Source of the DNA: Pseudomonas chlororaphis
GTDB taxonomy: Bacteria; Pseudomonadota; Gammaproteobacteria; Pseudomonadales; Pseudomonadaceae
Direction of reading: 5' to 3'
Length of the DNA stretch: 64,000 nucleotides
NCBI RefSeq assembly: GCF_001921865.1
Contig: NZ_MSCT01000009.1
Location: forward strand, 62,001-126,000
The notes beneath the pieces are model-generated. The model did not search any database. It had not been told where the DNA came from and worked only from the letters and a program-made list of their open reading frames with translations. Of the stretch, positions 36,286 through 45,104 are shown one piece after another; within the stretch, counting starts at the first letter, position 1, and every line of letters starts with the position of its first letter. The translations under genes were made by a program, and so were the position numbers.

Positions 36286-37388
36286 TGCCCATCGATATCA
36301 CCGACTACCGCGACATCTTCCTCAACGACCGGCCGATGATGGATACCCGCGCGCCGATCGAATTCACCAAAGGCGCGTTCCCCGGCGTGCTCAACCTGCC
36401 GCTGATGACCGACCACGAACGCCAGCGGGTCGGCACCTGCTACAAGCAGCAAGGCCAGCAAGCGGCGATCGTCCTCGGCCATCAACTGGTGTCGGGGGCG
36501 ACCAAGGCCGAGCGCATCCAGGCCTGGGCCGATTTCGCCCGGGCCCACCCCGACGGCTACCTGTACTGCTTCCGTGGCGGCCTGCGTTCGCAGATCGTCC
36601 AGCAGTGGCTCAAGGACGAGGCCGGCATCGATTACCCGCGGGTTGGCGGCGGCTACAAGGCCATGCGCACGTTCCTGCTCGATACCCTCGAGGGCGCGGT
36701 GGCCGAGTGCGATTTCGTCCTGCTCGGCGGCATGACCGGGATCGGCAAGACCGAGGTGCTCAAGCAATTGGCCAACGGCCTGGACCTGGAAGGCCACGCC
36801 AACCATCGCGGGTCCAGTTTCGGCAAGCGGGCCAGCGGCCAGCCGTCGAACATCGATTTCGAGAACCGCCTGGCGGTGGACCTGCTGAAAAAGCGCGACC
36901 GCGGCATCGCCGGCTTCGTGCTCGAAGACGAAAACCGCATGATCGGCAGCTGCGCCTTGCCGCTGCCGCTGTACCAGGGCATGCAGCGGTTTCCCATGGT
37001 CTGGCTGGAAGACAGCCTGCAAGGGCGGGTCGAACGGATTCTGCGCGACTACGTGATCGACCTGTGCGCGGAGTTCGTCGCGGCCTATGCCGAGGACGGT
37101 TTCGCGCGGTTCTCCGAGCGTCTGCTGGAGAGCCTGAACAACATTCGCAAACGCCTGGGCGGCGAGCGCCACCAGCGCCTGTACCGGCTGCTGGAGGCCG
37201 CGCTGGCCGAGCAGGCCCGCAGCGGCAGCGTGGACGTGCACCGGGCCTGGATCGAGGGGTTGCTCAAGGAGTATTACGACCCGATGTATGCTTTCCAGCG
37301 CGAAAGCAAAGGCGCACGGATCGAGTTCGTCGGCGAGCAGGCGGCGGTGCTGGAGTACTTGCGCGAGCGGGCTCGCCAGCGCGCTTGA
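36285..37388 (+). CDS. selU: tRNA 2-selenouridine synthase SelU (MnmH)
   Basis: 367 residues. Replaces the sulfur of 2-thiouridine at the wobble position of tRNA-Lys, -Glu and -Gln by selenium, through a geranylated intermediate. The N-terminal rhodanese domain has the catalytic Cys95 in [12 protein letters not shown]; the C-terminal P-loop domain has GMTGIGKT at 149-156. It is translationally coupled to selD. Length matches known MnmH proteins (about 364-370). Confidence 0.96.
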   Translation: MPIDITDYRDIFLNDRPMMDTRAPIEFTKGAFPGVLNLPLMTDHERQRVGTCYKQQGQQAAIVLGHQLVSGATKAERIQAWADFARAHPDGYLYCFRGGLRSQIVQQWLKDEAGIDYPRVGGGYKAMRTFLLDTLEGAVAECDFVLLGGMTGIGKTEVLKQLANGLDLEGHANHRGSSFGKRASGQPSNIDFENRLAVDLLKKRDRGIAGFVLEDENRMIGSCALPLPLYQGMQRFPMVWLEDSLQGRVERILRDYVIDLCAEFVAAYAEDGFARFSERLLESLNNIRKRLGGERHQRLYRLLEAALAEQARSGSVDVHRAWIEGLLKEYYDPMYAFQRESKGARIEFVGEQAAVLEYLRERARQRA

Positions 37389-37417
37389 GTCAACAGAAGG
37401 GCAGGGCCTTTGGCCCC

Positions 37418-37484
37418 ATCGCGAGCAAGCTCGCTCCTACAGGGTTGGTGTTGTTCCTTGTAGGAGCGAGCTTGCTCGCGATGA
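37418..37484. repeat. Inverted pair of REP elements
   Basis: ATCGCGAGCAAGCTCGCTCCT and its inverted copy GTAGGAGCGAGCTTGCTCGCG enclose about 24 bases between the converging selU and permease genes. This is a nearly perfect long hairpin. Confidence 0.9.
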
Positions 37485-37512
37485 CGTCCGTCAGGACGCC
37501 ATCAATCCATGC

Positions 37513-38568
37513 CTACAGCAATGCCGCGCCGATCAACCCGCTGACCACGCCAACCAGCATGGTCAACCCGGCCACCGTCACCAGCACCCGGGCGTCGAAA
37601 TCCTTGCGCAGCATCAGCAGCGACGGCAGGCTGATGCTCGGCAGGGTCATCAGCAGCGCCACCGCCGGGCCGGTGCCCATGCCCAGGGTCATCATGGTCT
37701 GCACGATGGGGATTTCCGCCGCGGTAGGAATCACGAACAGGGTGCCGACAATCGCCAGCGGCACCAGCCACAGCAGGCTGTCACCAATCGCGCCCTCGAC
37801 ATGGGGGAACAGCCAGACCCGCGCCGCGCCCAGCACCAGCACCGCCAGCACATAGACCGGAATGGTGCTCCAGAACAGTTGCCAGAGGCTGCGCGCCCAG
37901 CGGCTGAAGAACCCGCCGGCGTTATCCGCGCTGGCCTCGGCCACGGCTTCCACCGCGGCTTGCGGCAGTTGTTCGGGACGCGAGATGCGCTGGGCCACCA
38001 GCGATACCCCGAGCACCAGTACGATGCCCGCCACCAGCCGCAGCGCGGAAAACCCCCAGCCCAGCACGAAACCCATGAACACCAGGGTCGCCGGGTTGAG
38101 CACCGGGTTGGCGATCCAGAAGGCCAGTGCCGCACCCACCGAGACATTCTGCCGGCGCATGCTCGCCGCCACCGGCGCCGCGCAGCAGGAACACATCATG
38201 CCCGGCAGGGCGAACAAGCCGCCGCGCAGGGTCGAGCCGAAACCGGCGCGGCCGAACAGGCGCAGCAGCCAGTCACGGGGGATCAGCACCTGCAAGAGCG
38301 AACCGAGGATCACCGCCAGCACCGCGGCCTTCCAGATCGCCAGGAAATACACCTGGGCGTAGGCCAGGGCAGCGTTCAACGGGGAGCTTGGCTGATCGTT
38401 GATGATCGAGGCGCCGATGCTGTGGCTGTCGGCGGCGACAAAGGCCTTGGCGTAGTAGGGCGACCACTTGACGAAGTACAGGCCGACACAGGCGACCAGG
38501 ACAAACAGGGCGGGTTTCCACCAGAACGACCAGCCCCGAGTGGGGCTGGCAGGGGCAAGGCTGGACAT
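37513..38568 (-). CDS. YraQ/ArsP-family permease (DUF318)
   Basis: 351 residues with about eight to ten membrane helices. Family features are GGLFALPGMMCSCCAAPVAASMRR, with the CSCC cysteine cluster in a membrane-adjacent position, FWIANPVLNPATLVFMGF, and the second-half repeat AIVGTLFVIPTAAEIPIVQ. ArsP members export trivalent organoarsenicals; others of the YraQ group are of unknown substrate. The Cys cluster suggests a thiol-reactive or metal(loid) substrate, but this is inference. ATG 38568 is used; a TTG at 38586 would add six residues. Neighbours give no hint (selD-selU on one side, a secreted phosphatase on the other). Confidence 0.88.
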   Translation of the reverse strand: MSSLAPASPTRGWSFWWKPALFVLVACVGLYFVKWSPYYAKAFVAADSHSIGASIINDQPSSPLNAALAYAQVYFLAIWKAAVLAVILGSLLQVLIPRDWLLRLFGRAGFGSTLRGGLFALPGMMCSCCAAPVAASMRRQNVSVGAALAFWIANPVLNPATLVFMGFVLGWGFSALRLVAGIVLVLGVSLVAQRISRPEQLPQAAVEAVAEASADNAGGFFSRWARSLWQLFWSTIPVYVLAVLVLGAARVWLFPHVEGAIGDSLLWLVPLAIVGTLFVIPTAAEIPIVQTMMTLGMGTGPAVALLMTLPSISLPSLLMLRKDFDARVLVTVAGLTMLVGVVSGLIGAALL

Positions 38569-38723
38569 CGAGGCAATTCCGGACAAAGACAGTAGGCGGC
38601 AATCTTAACGCAACGCCCCGGGCGGCGCTCTTGTAGCCCAGGCAACGCCGTTTACCCGAATCACCGCGTACCCGGTTTCGCGCCTGCTGCGCAGGCGTAC
38701 AGGATTGTCTGCCGTTTTTACCT

Positions 38724-38826
38724 CTGTAGGAGCGAGCTTGCTCGCGATGGGGCGCCAGCCCCTGGGGACGGGCAACCGTTTGTGTGTTTCGGTGCTGGCG
38801 CTATCGCGAGCAAGCTCGCTCCTGCA
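38724..38826. repeat. Inverted pair of REP elements
   Basis: CTGTAGGAGCGAGCTTGCTC and ATCGCGAGCAAGCTCGCTCC, about 55 bases apart, with the inner sequence GGGGCGCCAGCCCC forming a small hairpin of its own. They lie between the permease start and the end of the secreted phosphatase gene. Confidence 0.85.
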
Positions 38827-38838
38827 AAAAACGGGGCA

Positions 38839-39513
38839 TCAGGTCGGGCAGTTTTCCTCGCCGTTATCCAGGCCCTGCTTGTAGCTGCGGCTGTCGAGGG
38901 TGGCCTTGCCGTTGTGCCAGGTCAGGGTCAGCACGTACAGCGAGTCGAAATCGTTGGAGGCCCAGTCGTCGGTGATGGTGCGTTTTTCGCCGACGGCCTC
39001 GCGCGCCACCTTGTTGATCAGCTCCGGCAGGTAGCCGTGGGACCAGGCGGTGTAGATGGTCGAGTTGTGGTAGCGGTCGTGCAGCAGTTCGTCGGCCAGT
39101 TCGCTGGTGTCGTTGGCCGAGAACTCGATGTTCACCGGCAGGCCGAGCTTGATCGCGCTGGGGCTGATGGTCATCAACGGGCGGATGTAGCTGTAGGAGT
39201 TGTCGAGCTCGCCTTCCTCGACGTTGCGCGTCGGGTTGGCGGCGAACACGTAGTTGGCCTTGCCGAATTTCTCCGGCAGCAGGGACGCCAGGTCGATGGC
39301 GCGGTTCAGGCCCTGGCAGTTGAGCTGGCCGAGGCCGCCGGCGGGTTTTTCCGCATGGCGCAGGAAGACCAGGGTCTGGGTGCCGTCCACCGGCTGGGCG
39401 CGGCTTTCGCTGGACTCCAGCGACAGCAGCAGCGCACTGGTCAGCAGCAGCGCCGGGAAAAACACATAGGACCGGCGTTGCAGGCGTTGGGTGAAACTCA
39501 GCAGGTTCTTCAT
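38839..39513 (-). CDS. Secreted histidine phosphatase family protein
   Basis: 224 residues. An N-terminal hydrophobic segment (RSYVFFPALLLTSALLLSLE) acts as signal or anchor and the rest is a histidine-phosphatase fold: TQTLVFLRHAEKPAGGLGQLN holds the catalytic RH, and YTAWSHGYLPELINKV the second His. The acidic Glu after RHA and the central VFAANPTRN match a group of periplasmic phosphatases of unknown target found in Pseudomonas. ATG 39513 is chosen because it places the hydrophobic segment properly; an in-frame start at 39600 would bury it. Confidence 0.8.
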   Translation of the reverse strand: MKNLLSFTQRLQRRSYVFFPALLLTSALLLSLESSESRAQPVDGTQTLVFLRHAEKPAGGLGQLNCQGLNRAIDLASLLPEKFGKANYVFAANPTRNVEEGELDNSYSYIRPLMTISPSAIKLGLPVNIEFSANDTSELADELLHDRYHNSTIYTAWSHGYLPELINKVAREAVGEKRTITDDWASNDFDSLYVLTLTWHNGKATLDSRSYKQGLDNGEENCPT

Positions 39514-39841
39514 TGATTGTGGGTACTTCAAGCGCAATCGGTTAAGGCTGACAAACCTTTCCACGGCGAGCTCCCGGCTTCGCGTGGTTTTCCCTGTCAT
39601 CGAACGGGCGTTCTGCCCGCAGGTAGCTCAGAGTCCCGGGACCGCTTTTGGTTCGATCCTGGCGAGACGCCGCGCATGAACCCGTTACTTTATCCGCACC
39701 GTACTCCGGCTGCCGGGGAGCTTAACCACCGGATGTTTCCAATTTAAGAATGCACGCCGCCGACCGATGCCTATAATCAAGCGCCGTCGCCGCCCGGTCC
39801 CGGGCCACGGTCTTTCATCTGACTGTCATCGGAAGCCTGTC
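39514..39841. other. Gap of about 330 bases between divergent genes
   Basis: No gene supported. It contains a tRNA-like stretch around 39607-39675 (TAGCTCAG and GGTTCGATCC) that fails as a real tRNA. Otherwise I see nothing but probable promoters of the two flanking genes. Confidence 0.4.
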
Positions 39842-40546
39842 ATGACCGACCTCTCTGCATTCCCCATCACCCAGAAATGGCCCGCGCAGTACGCCGACTG
39901 GATCCAGCTGTATTCCTTGCCGACCCCCAACGGCGTCAAGGTCTCGATCATGCTCGAAGAGATCGGGCTGCCCTACGAGCCGCATCGCGTCGGTTTCGAG
40001 AGCAATGACCAGATGTCCCCCGAGTTCCTCTCGCTGAACCCGAACAACAAGATCCCGGCGATCCTCGACCCCCACGGCCCGGGCGACCAGCCGCTGGCGC
40101 TGTTCGAGTCCGGGGCGATCCTGATCTACCTCGCGGACAAGAGCGGGCAGTTGCTGGCCCAGGACTCCGCCGCGCGCTACGAAACCTTGCAGTGGCTGAT
40201 GTTCCAGATGGGCGGCATCGGCCCGATGTTCGGCCAGCTGGGGTTCTTCAATAAATTCGCCGGCAAGGACTACGAGGACAAGCGCCCGCGCGACCGTTAC
40301 GTTGCCGAATCCCGGCGCTTGCTGAGCGTGCTCGAAGGCCGCCTGCAAGGCCGCGACTGGATCATGGGCGAGCGCTATACCATCGCCGATATCGCCACCT
40401 TTCCCTGGGTGCGCAACCTGATCGGTTTCTACGAAGCCGGCGACCTGGTGGGCTTCAAGGACTTCCCTAACGTACAGCGCGTGCTCGAGCGTTTCCTCGC
40501 CCGACCGGCGGTGATCCGCGGCCTGGAAATCCCCAAGCCCGTCTGA
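39842..40546 (+). CDS. Glutathione S-transferase family protein (YghU/Ure2-like)
   Basis: 234 residues. The N-terminal thioredoxin-like domain has IQLYSLPTPNGVKVSIMLEEIGLPYEPHRV and NPNNKIPAILD with the cis-Pro, then ALFESGAILIYLAD, the glutathione-binding ES pair. The C-terminal helical domain includes QWLMFQMGGIGPMFGQLGFF and RDWIMGERYTIADIATFPWV. The TPNG at the active site marks the YghU (nu class) group, which has disulfide reductase rather than classical transferase activity. Cytoplasmic, apparently monocistronic. Confidence 0.93.
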   Translation: MTDLSAFPITQKWPAQYADWIQLYSLPTPNGVKVSIMLEEIGLPYEPHRVGFESNDQMSPEFLSLNPNNKIPAILDPHGPGDQPLALFESGAILIYLADKSGQLLAQDSAARYETLQWLMFQMGGIGPMFGQLGFFNKFAGKDYEDKRPRDRYVAESRRLLSVLEGRLQGRDWIMGERYTIADIATFPWVRNLIGFYEAGDLVGFKDFPNVQRVLERFLARPAVIRGLEIPKPV

Positions 40547-40561
40547 CTTCCACCTGACCCT

Positions 40562-40676
40562 GTCGCCGCTGCCGCAGGTTGCGAACGGCGGCGCGGCTTG
40601 TCTGGCACAACGCGTCGGCCTCTTTTGCGACGACTGCGTCGCCGTACGCAGGCTTCGCCAGCGGCTACAGGGCGCG
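40562..40676. repeat. GTAGCCGCTGCC-type intergenic repeat, degenerate
   Basis: TCGCCGCTGCCGCAGGTTGCG and GCAGGCTTCGCCAGCGGCTACAG are inverted, diverged copies between the GST and PhzF-like genes. Confidence 0.6.
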
Positions 40677-40745
40677 ATTTTGCCCCCGCCTATTGAGCTA
40701 CAGGCTGGCCATTTTCTGTCTCATCTCATCAGCCAAGGACCCGCA

Positions 40746-41588
40746 ATGAGCCGTTTCGATTTCAAGCAGGTGGATGTCTTCAGCCGCGAGCCGCTCAAGG
40801 GCAATCCGCTGGCGGTGGTGCTCGGCGCCGACGAGTTGAGCGAGGCGCGCATGGCGGCCTTCGCCAACTGGACCAACCTCAGCGAGACCACCTTCATTCT
40901 CGAACCCCGCGATCCGCGCGCCGACTATCGCCTGCGGATCTTCACCACCCTGGGCGAGTTGCCGTTCGCCGGCCATCCGACCCTCGGCAGTTGCCATGCC
41001 TGGCTCGAGGCCGGCGGCGTGCCCAAGGGCGAGGAGATCGTCCAGGAGTGCGGCGTGGGCCTGGTGCGTATTCGCCGCAACGGCGGCGAGCTGGCGTTTC
41101 TTGCGCCGCCCCTGCTCAAGTCCGGTCCGGTCGAGACCGGGCTGCTGGAGCAGGTGTGCCAGGGCCTGCGGTTGGCGCCGGGGGCCATCGTCGACGCGCA
41201 ATGGGTGGACAACGGCGCCGGCTGGCTGGCGGTGCTGCTGGCCGAGCGCGATCAGGTGCTGGACATGCAACCCGACCATGCCCGGCTCAAGGGGCTGGCG
41301 GTGGGGGTGATCGCGCCCTGGAACGCCGAGCGTGACGGCGACGCGGCGCAGTTCGAGGTGCGCGCTTTTATTTCTGGCGACGGCATGCCCGAAGACCCGG
41401 CCACCGGCAGCCTCAACGCCGGCATTGCCCAGTGGTTGCTGGGCGCCGGTCTGGCGCCGGTGTCTTACGTGGTCAGCCAGGGCCTGAGCATGGGCCGCGC
41501 CGGGCGCATCCAGGTCGAGCAGGTGGGCGACGAGATCTGGATCGGCGGCGCGACGGTGACCTGCATCGAGGGCAGCCTGCGCTTGTAG
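40746..41588 (+). CDS. PhzF-family isomerase/epimerase
   Basis: 280 residues with the two-domain diaminopimelate-epimerase-like fold. The start MSRFDFKQVDVFSREPLKGN leads into GNPLAVVLGA, and Glu47 in TNLSETTFIL corresponds to the single catalytic acid of PhzF. GELPFAGHPTLGSCHAW and MPEDPATGSLNAGIAQWLLG are the family's substrate-phosphate binding loops. True PhzF makes phenazines, but no other phz gene is here, so this is one of the common paralogues of unknown substrate. ATG at 40746 chosen by similarity. Confidence 0.9.
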   Translation: MSRFDFKQVDVFSREPLKGNPLAVVLGADELSEARMAAFANWTNLSETTFILEPRDPRADYRLRIFTTLGELPFAGHPTLGSCHAWLEAGGVPKGEEIVQECGVGLVRIRRNGGELAFLAPPLLKSGPVETGLLEQVCQGLRLAPGAIVDAQWVDNGAGWLAVLLAERDQVLDMQPDHARLKGLAVGVIAPWNAERDGDAAQFEVRAFISGDGMPEDPATGSLNAGIAQWLLGAGLAPVSYVVSQGLSMGRAGRIQVEQVGDEIWIGGATVTCIEGSLRL

Positions 41589-41639
41589 AACGACGTTCTC
41601 GAACTCGAACCGCTCAGGCGCGCAGGGGAAGCGCCGAGC

Positions 41640-41664
41640 AAAAAAAAACCGCCCAGGAGGGCAG
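41640..41664 (-). terminator. Rho-independent terminator for ppk2
   Basis: Read on the minus strand: CTGCCC, loop TCCT, GGGCGG, then nine T. It lies about 130 bases beyond the ppk2 stop. No T tract on the plus strand, so it should not stop the phzF-like transcript efficiently. Confidence 0.8.
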
Positions 41665-41795
41665 CTTTAAAGGAGAGCACGCGGTGTAGATAAGCCGAGT
41701 GTCGCCGTGAATAATGACAAAATGATGACAGTTGCAGGGGCCTGGCTGCACTCGGACAGCCAGGCAAGGGCGGCGAGGTTGTCCGGCGACCCGCC

Positions 41796-42713
41796 TCAAT
41801 ACACCTGCGGCACGATCAGTTCCGGCGGCGTCGGGCTGCGGCTGTAGTCTTCCTGGCGCAGGCGTTGCGGCAGCTCGATCATCGGTTGTTCGACTTCCTC
41901 GTACGGCATCTGCCCGAGCAGGTGGTGAATGCAGTTGAGGCGGGCCTTCTTCTTGTCGTCGGCCTGCACCACCCACCACGGCGCCTCGCTGATGTGGGTG
42001 CGCTCCAGCATGATTTCCTTGGCCTTGGTGTAGGCCTCCCAGCGCCGGCGCGACTCCAGGTCCATCGGGCTGAGTTTCCATTGCTTGAGCGGGTCGTGGA
42101 TGCGGCTGAGAAAGCGCAGGTGCTGCTCCTGGTCGGAGATGGAGAACCAGTACTTGATCAGCTGGATGCCCGAGCGGGCGAGCATCCGCTCGAACTCCGG
42201 CACGGTGCGGAAGAACTCTTCGTACTGGTCGGCGTTGCAAAAGCCCATGACCTGCTCGACCCCGGCGCGGTTGTACCAGCTGCGGTCGAACAGGACGATT
42301 TCGCCGGCCGCCGGCAGGTGCGACACGTAGCGCTGGAAATACCACTGGGTGCGCTCGCGGTCGTTGGGCGCGGGCAGGGCGGCGACCCGGCACACCCGTG
42401 GGTTGAGGCGCTGGGTGATGCGCTTGATCACGCCGCCCTTGCCGGCGGCATCGCGGCCCTCGAACAGGATCACCACCTTGTGCCCGCTCTTGACCACCCA
42501 GCTCTGCAGCTTCACCAACTCGCCCTGCAGGCGGAACAGCTCGCTGAAATAGTGGCGCCGCGCTTCCTTCTCGCTGCTGTCCTGGATGTGCTCATGGAAC
42601 AGCTCGTCGAGGTCGTGTCCGTCCTCCAGCAGTTCCAGTTCCAACTCTTCGTCACTGTGATCGAGCAGCTCGCGATGGATGCGCTGCATCAGCATTTCCT
42701 GGGTCGAAGGCAT
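41796..42713 (-). CDS. ppk2: Polyphosphate kinase 2
   Basis: 305 residues of the PPK2 family, which moves phosphate between polyphosphate and nucleoside di- or monophosphates. The Walker A motif is GRDAAGKGG at 86-94, the Walker B segment DRSWYNRAGVE at 143-153, and the lid region lies in RVAALPAPNDRERTQWYFQRY. The length fits class I (about 300), which mainly makes GTP from GDP and polyP. It is divergent from ppx with 246 bases between starts, linking the synthesis or use and the breakdown of polyphosphate. The acidic N-terminus (DEELELELLEDGHDLDELF) is like that of related Pseudomonas proteins. Confidence 0.95.
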   Translation of the reverse strand: MPSTQEMLMQRIHRELLDHSDEELELELLEDGHDLDELFHEHIQDSSEKEARRHYFSELFRLQGELVKLQSWVVKSGHKVVILFEGRDAAGKGGVIKRITQRLNPRVCRVAALPAPNDRERTQWYFQRYVSHLPAAGEIVLFDRSWYNRAGVEQVMGFCNADQYEEFFRTVPEFERMLARSGIQLIKYWFSISDQEQHLRFLSRIHDPLKQWKLSPMDLESRRRWEAYTKAKEIMLERTHISEAPWWVVQADDKKKARLNCIHHLLGQMPYEEVEQPMIELPQRLRQEDYSRSPTPPELIVPQVY

Positions 42714-42959
42714 GGTGAATAACTCGCGTCGAGGGTGGCGGCGCCGATGTTAAGCGGGGTTTATGACGAAGTGGTGGCGGGCCGGGCGCCTGGAAAACGT
42801 CTGCCTGGGGGGCTTTTTCGCGGTTCGGGCGCGTTCCTTGCAAAAGCCGCGCGGCTGTCATCTTGGCGTCATGGAGGCCATGGCAAGATCGCCGCAACCC
42901 CCTTCGAGCAGTCGGCAGGCCGCGGCCTGCCAGTGGATGAACCGGCAAGGAACCCCCCC

Positions 42960-43895
42960 ATGAAAGGCGACGCCTCGCTGTTCGCAGCCATCGATCTTGG
43001 GTCCAATGCGTTTCGCTTGATGATCGGCCAGCCGGTCATGCGCAACCAGGGGTTCATGATCCAGGAAGTGAAGACCCTGCGCGAGCCGGTGCGCCTGGCC
43101 GAAGGCTTCCAGGGCGGCACGCTGGACGAGCTGGCCCTGGACCGGGGCTGGCAGGCGCTGGCGCGTTTCGGCAAGAAGCTGCGCGGTTTCGAGGCCGGGC
43201 GGGTGCGGGCGGTGGCCACCAGCGCGGTGCGCGAAGCCGACAACGCACCGCTGTTTTTGGCCAGCGCCGAGCGTCACCTGGGGTTTCGCATCGATGTCAT
43301 TTCCGGGCACGAAGAGGCGCGGCTGGTGTATGCCGGCGTGGCCCACACCGTGCCGGGCAGCGAGAGCATGCGCCTGGTGGTGGACATCGGCGGCGGTTCC
43401 ACCGAGCTGATCCTGGGGCAGGGCGCCCAGCCCCTGCTCACCGAGAGCATCGCCATCGGCAGCGGCACCTTCGGCACCCGCTATTTTTCCGGCGGCGCGG
43501 TGTCGGCCCAGGCCCTGCAGGAAGCCGAGCGCGTGGCCAGCCTGCAGTTCGAGAAAGTCGCCCGGCGCTATCGCGAACTGGGCTGGCAGCAGGCCATCGG
43601 CTCGTCCGGGACCGCACGGCTGCTGGCCAAGGTGCTCAAGGCCAACGGCCTCAACGACTACGGCCAGGACGGCATCACCTACGGCGGGTTGTTGCGCCTG
43701 TCGCTGCGCCTGCTCGACGCGGGGCACGTCAAGCGCCTGCGCCTGGCGGGCCTGCCGCCCCACCGCCAGAGCATCCTGCCCGGCGGCCTGGCGGTGATGC
43801 TGGCGGCGTTCAAGGTGTTCGGCGTCGCCCACATGACCCCCTCCGAGCCAGGCCTGCGCCTGGGGGTGTTGCACGGCCTGATTTGTAACAACTGA
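42960..43895 (+). CDS. ppx: Exopolyphosphatase / Ppx-GppA family phosphatase, short form
   Basis: 311 residues with the two actin-like motifs AAIDLGSNAFRLMIG and VVDIGGGSTELILGQG plus VRAVATSAVREADN and ISGHEEARLVYAGVAH. This matches the N-terminal catalytic half of Ppx; the C-terminal HD-like domain present in the 500-residue E. coli enzyme is absent, so it is the short type (as also found in P. aeruginosa and actinobacteria). It removes terminal phosphate from polyphosphate or pppGpp. ATG at 42960 chosen; an upstream in-frame ATG at 42735 would add unlikely Arg/Gly sequence. Divergent from ppk2. Confidence 0.92.
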   Translation: MKGDASLFAAIDLGSNAFRLMIGQPVMRNQGFMIQEVKTLREPVRLAEGFQGGTLDELALDRGWQALARFGKKLRGFEAGRVRAVATSAVREADNAPLFLASAERHLGFRIDVISGHEEARLVYAGVAHTVPGSESMRLVVDIGGGSTELILGQGAQPLLTESIAIGSGTFGTRYFSGGAVSAQALQEAERVASLQFEKVARRYRELGWQQAIGSSGTARLLAKVLKANGLNDYGQDGITYGGLLRLSLRLLDAGHVKRLRLAGLPPHRQSILPGGLAVMLAAFKVFGVAHMTPSEPGLRLGVLHGLICNN

Positions 43896-44124
43896 TTGCC
43901 GGTTGTTCTCCGCCTCCAGCGCTCCGGTGGGGCCTGCCTGCCGCCGGCGCCGGGCTCTGGCCCAATCTTTTTCCTCTTCTCAAATCGCGTCGGCGTCGAC
44001 CGGCGCCGCGGCGTTCGCGCACCTCATCGGTCGGTAATCTGCCCGGCGAAACCATTGGCTGTCATAAAAAGTGCGATGAGCGAGGGCACTATCCCTGCTG
44101 TCCGAAACAGGGGGAAGCCATACC

Positions 44125-44538
44125 ATGAGCGACACACGCCGCGTGCTGTTCGTCTGCGCCAGAAACGATGCCCGCTCGCTGATGGCCGAGGCGCTGCTGC
44201 GCCACGCCGATGCCGAGCATTTCGAAGCCTTCAGCGCCGGCCTGGTGGCCGGCGAGATCGACCCGCGCACCCTGGAGTCCCTGGAACATATCGGCATCGA
44301 CACCGACGGGCTGCGCAGCAAGTCCCTCGACGAGTTCGCCGGGCAGCAGTTCCATCATGTCATCACCCTGTGCGACAAGTCGTCGGAAGAGGCGGCGCGG
44401 ATGCCGTCCTCCGGCGAGGTGCTGGTGTGGAATTTCGCCGACCCGGCCACCAGCGACACACATGAACCGTTCCGCCACACCCTCCAGGAGATCCACGATC
44501 GCCTGCACATGTTCATCACCGTGAAGACCCGCTCGTGA
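44125..44538 (+). CDS. Arsenate-reductase-like low-molecular-weight phosphatase family protein
   Basis: 137 residues of the LMW protein-tyrosine-phosphatase/ArsC fold. The P-loop is VLFVCARNDARSLMAEALL, with Cys11 and Arg17 (CX5R). Thioredoxin-linked arsenate reductases have resolving cysteines at about 82 and 89; here Cys83 is present but the second position is Ala, so the full ArsC thiol relay is missing. It could be an arsenate reductase using another thiol partner or a phosphatase. No arsB, arsR or other ars gene is nearby. AGGGGGAAG precedes the ATG. Confidence 0.8.
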   Translation: MSDTRRVLFVCARNDARSLMAEALLRHADAEHFEAFSAGLVAGEIDPRTLESLEHIGIDTDGLRSKSLDEFAGQQFHHVITLCDKSSEEAARMPSSGEVLVWNFADPATSDTHEPFRHTLQEIHDRLHMFITVKTRS

Positions 44539-45104
44539 TGGCAAGGCGCATCGATCCTCGCTGCACTGAGCCGCCGATCCTGCCTCGCTGACCCGCACGG
44601 CCGGTTGTGCACCGGCCGCCCCGTCCCGAATCAAGCCCCCCGGCTAGCGCTGTCGCCGCCAGCGTCCGGCCCAGGGGCATCGTTTACCGGGGTTCCCTGC
44701 CTGGGGTTTCGCGAACCGCCGGACGTCTACACTTATCCGCAGGCCTCGCAGGGCTGCCGCCTGGGCGCATTCAACCAGTAAGAACAACGGTCTCGGGAGA
44801 AACCTGATGTTCGCCACCACCGAGCCCTGTCGCTCCGGTGTTCGCTGGCAGGTTGCCGGGCCAATGGCGCCAAGCAGCTGCGCAGCGCCTTATCCATCTG
44901 CCGCACGCCCGCAGCGGCAAAGGGCGCACGGAACCTCGGTACATCGCCAGGGTCAACGGCAGCGCTTCCCGGTAACCTCCCGAGCCCGGGCCGACATAAA
45001 GAAATGAAGAATGAGGGCGATCTCCTTGGTCTGACGAGGCGAAAAACGCGTTTACCCTCTGTCGGGAACCCTACGACCCATAACCATAAAACAGGGTGCC
45101 GGTG
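44539..45104. other. 566-base stretch without a supported gene
   Basis: Short frames exist (for example 66-codon frames at 44607 and 44807) but their Pro/Arg/Ser-rich composition looks like GC-driven noise. I see no terminator, repeat or RNA gene. AAAACAGGGTG near 45090 provides the ribosome binding site of the GGDEF gene. Confidence 0.4.

Noticed and set aside
37288..38595. A 435-codon plus-strand frame across the selU end and the permease gene
   Set aside because: It is antisense to a clear multi-helix membrane protein and its translation is Gln/His/Arg-rich noise.
39607..39675. tRNA-like stretch with TAGCTCAG (A box) and GGTTCGATCC (B box)
   Set aside because: The two boxes are only about 28 bases apart, no T-stem or anticodon stem pairs, and the ends pair imperfectly. 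Probably chance or a degenerate remnant.
40746..41588. Phenazine biosynthesis locus suggested by the PhzF-like gene
   Set aside because: No other phz genes are in the window; stand-alone PhzF paralogues are common in bacteria.
44607..45007. Two 66-codon frames between the phosphatase-like and GGDEF genes
   Set aside because: Composition is Pro/Arg/Ser/Ala-rich as expected for non-coding GC-rich DNA, and no family or strong start is seen; a GGGAGA before 44807 is the only point in favour.
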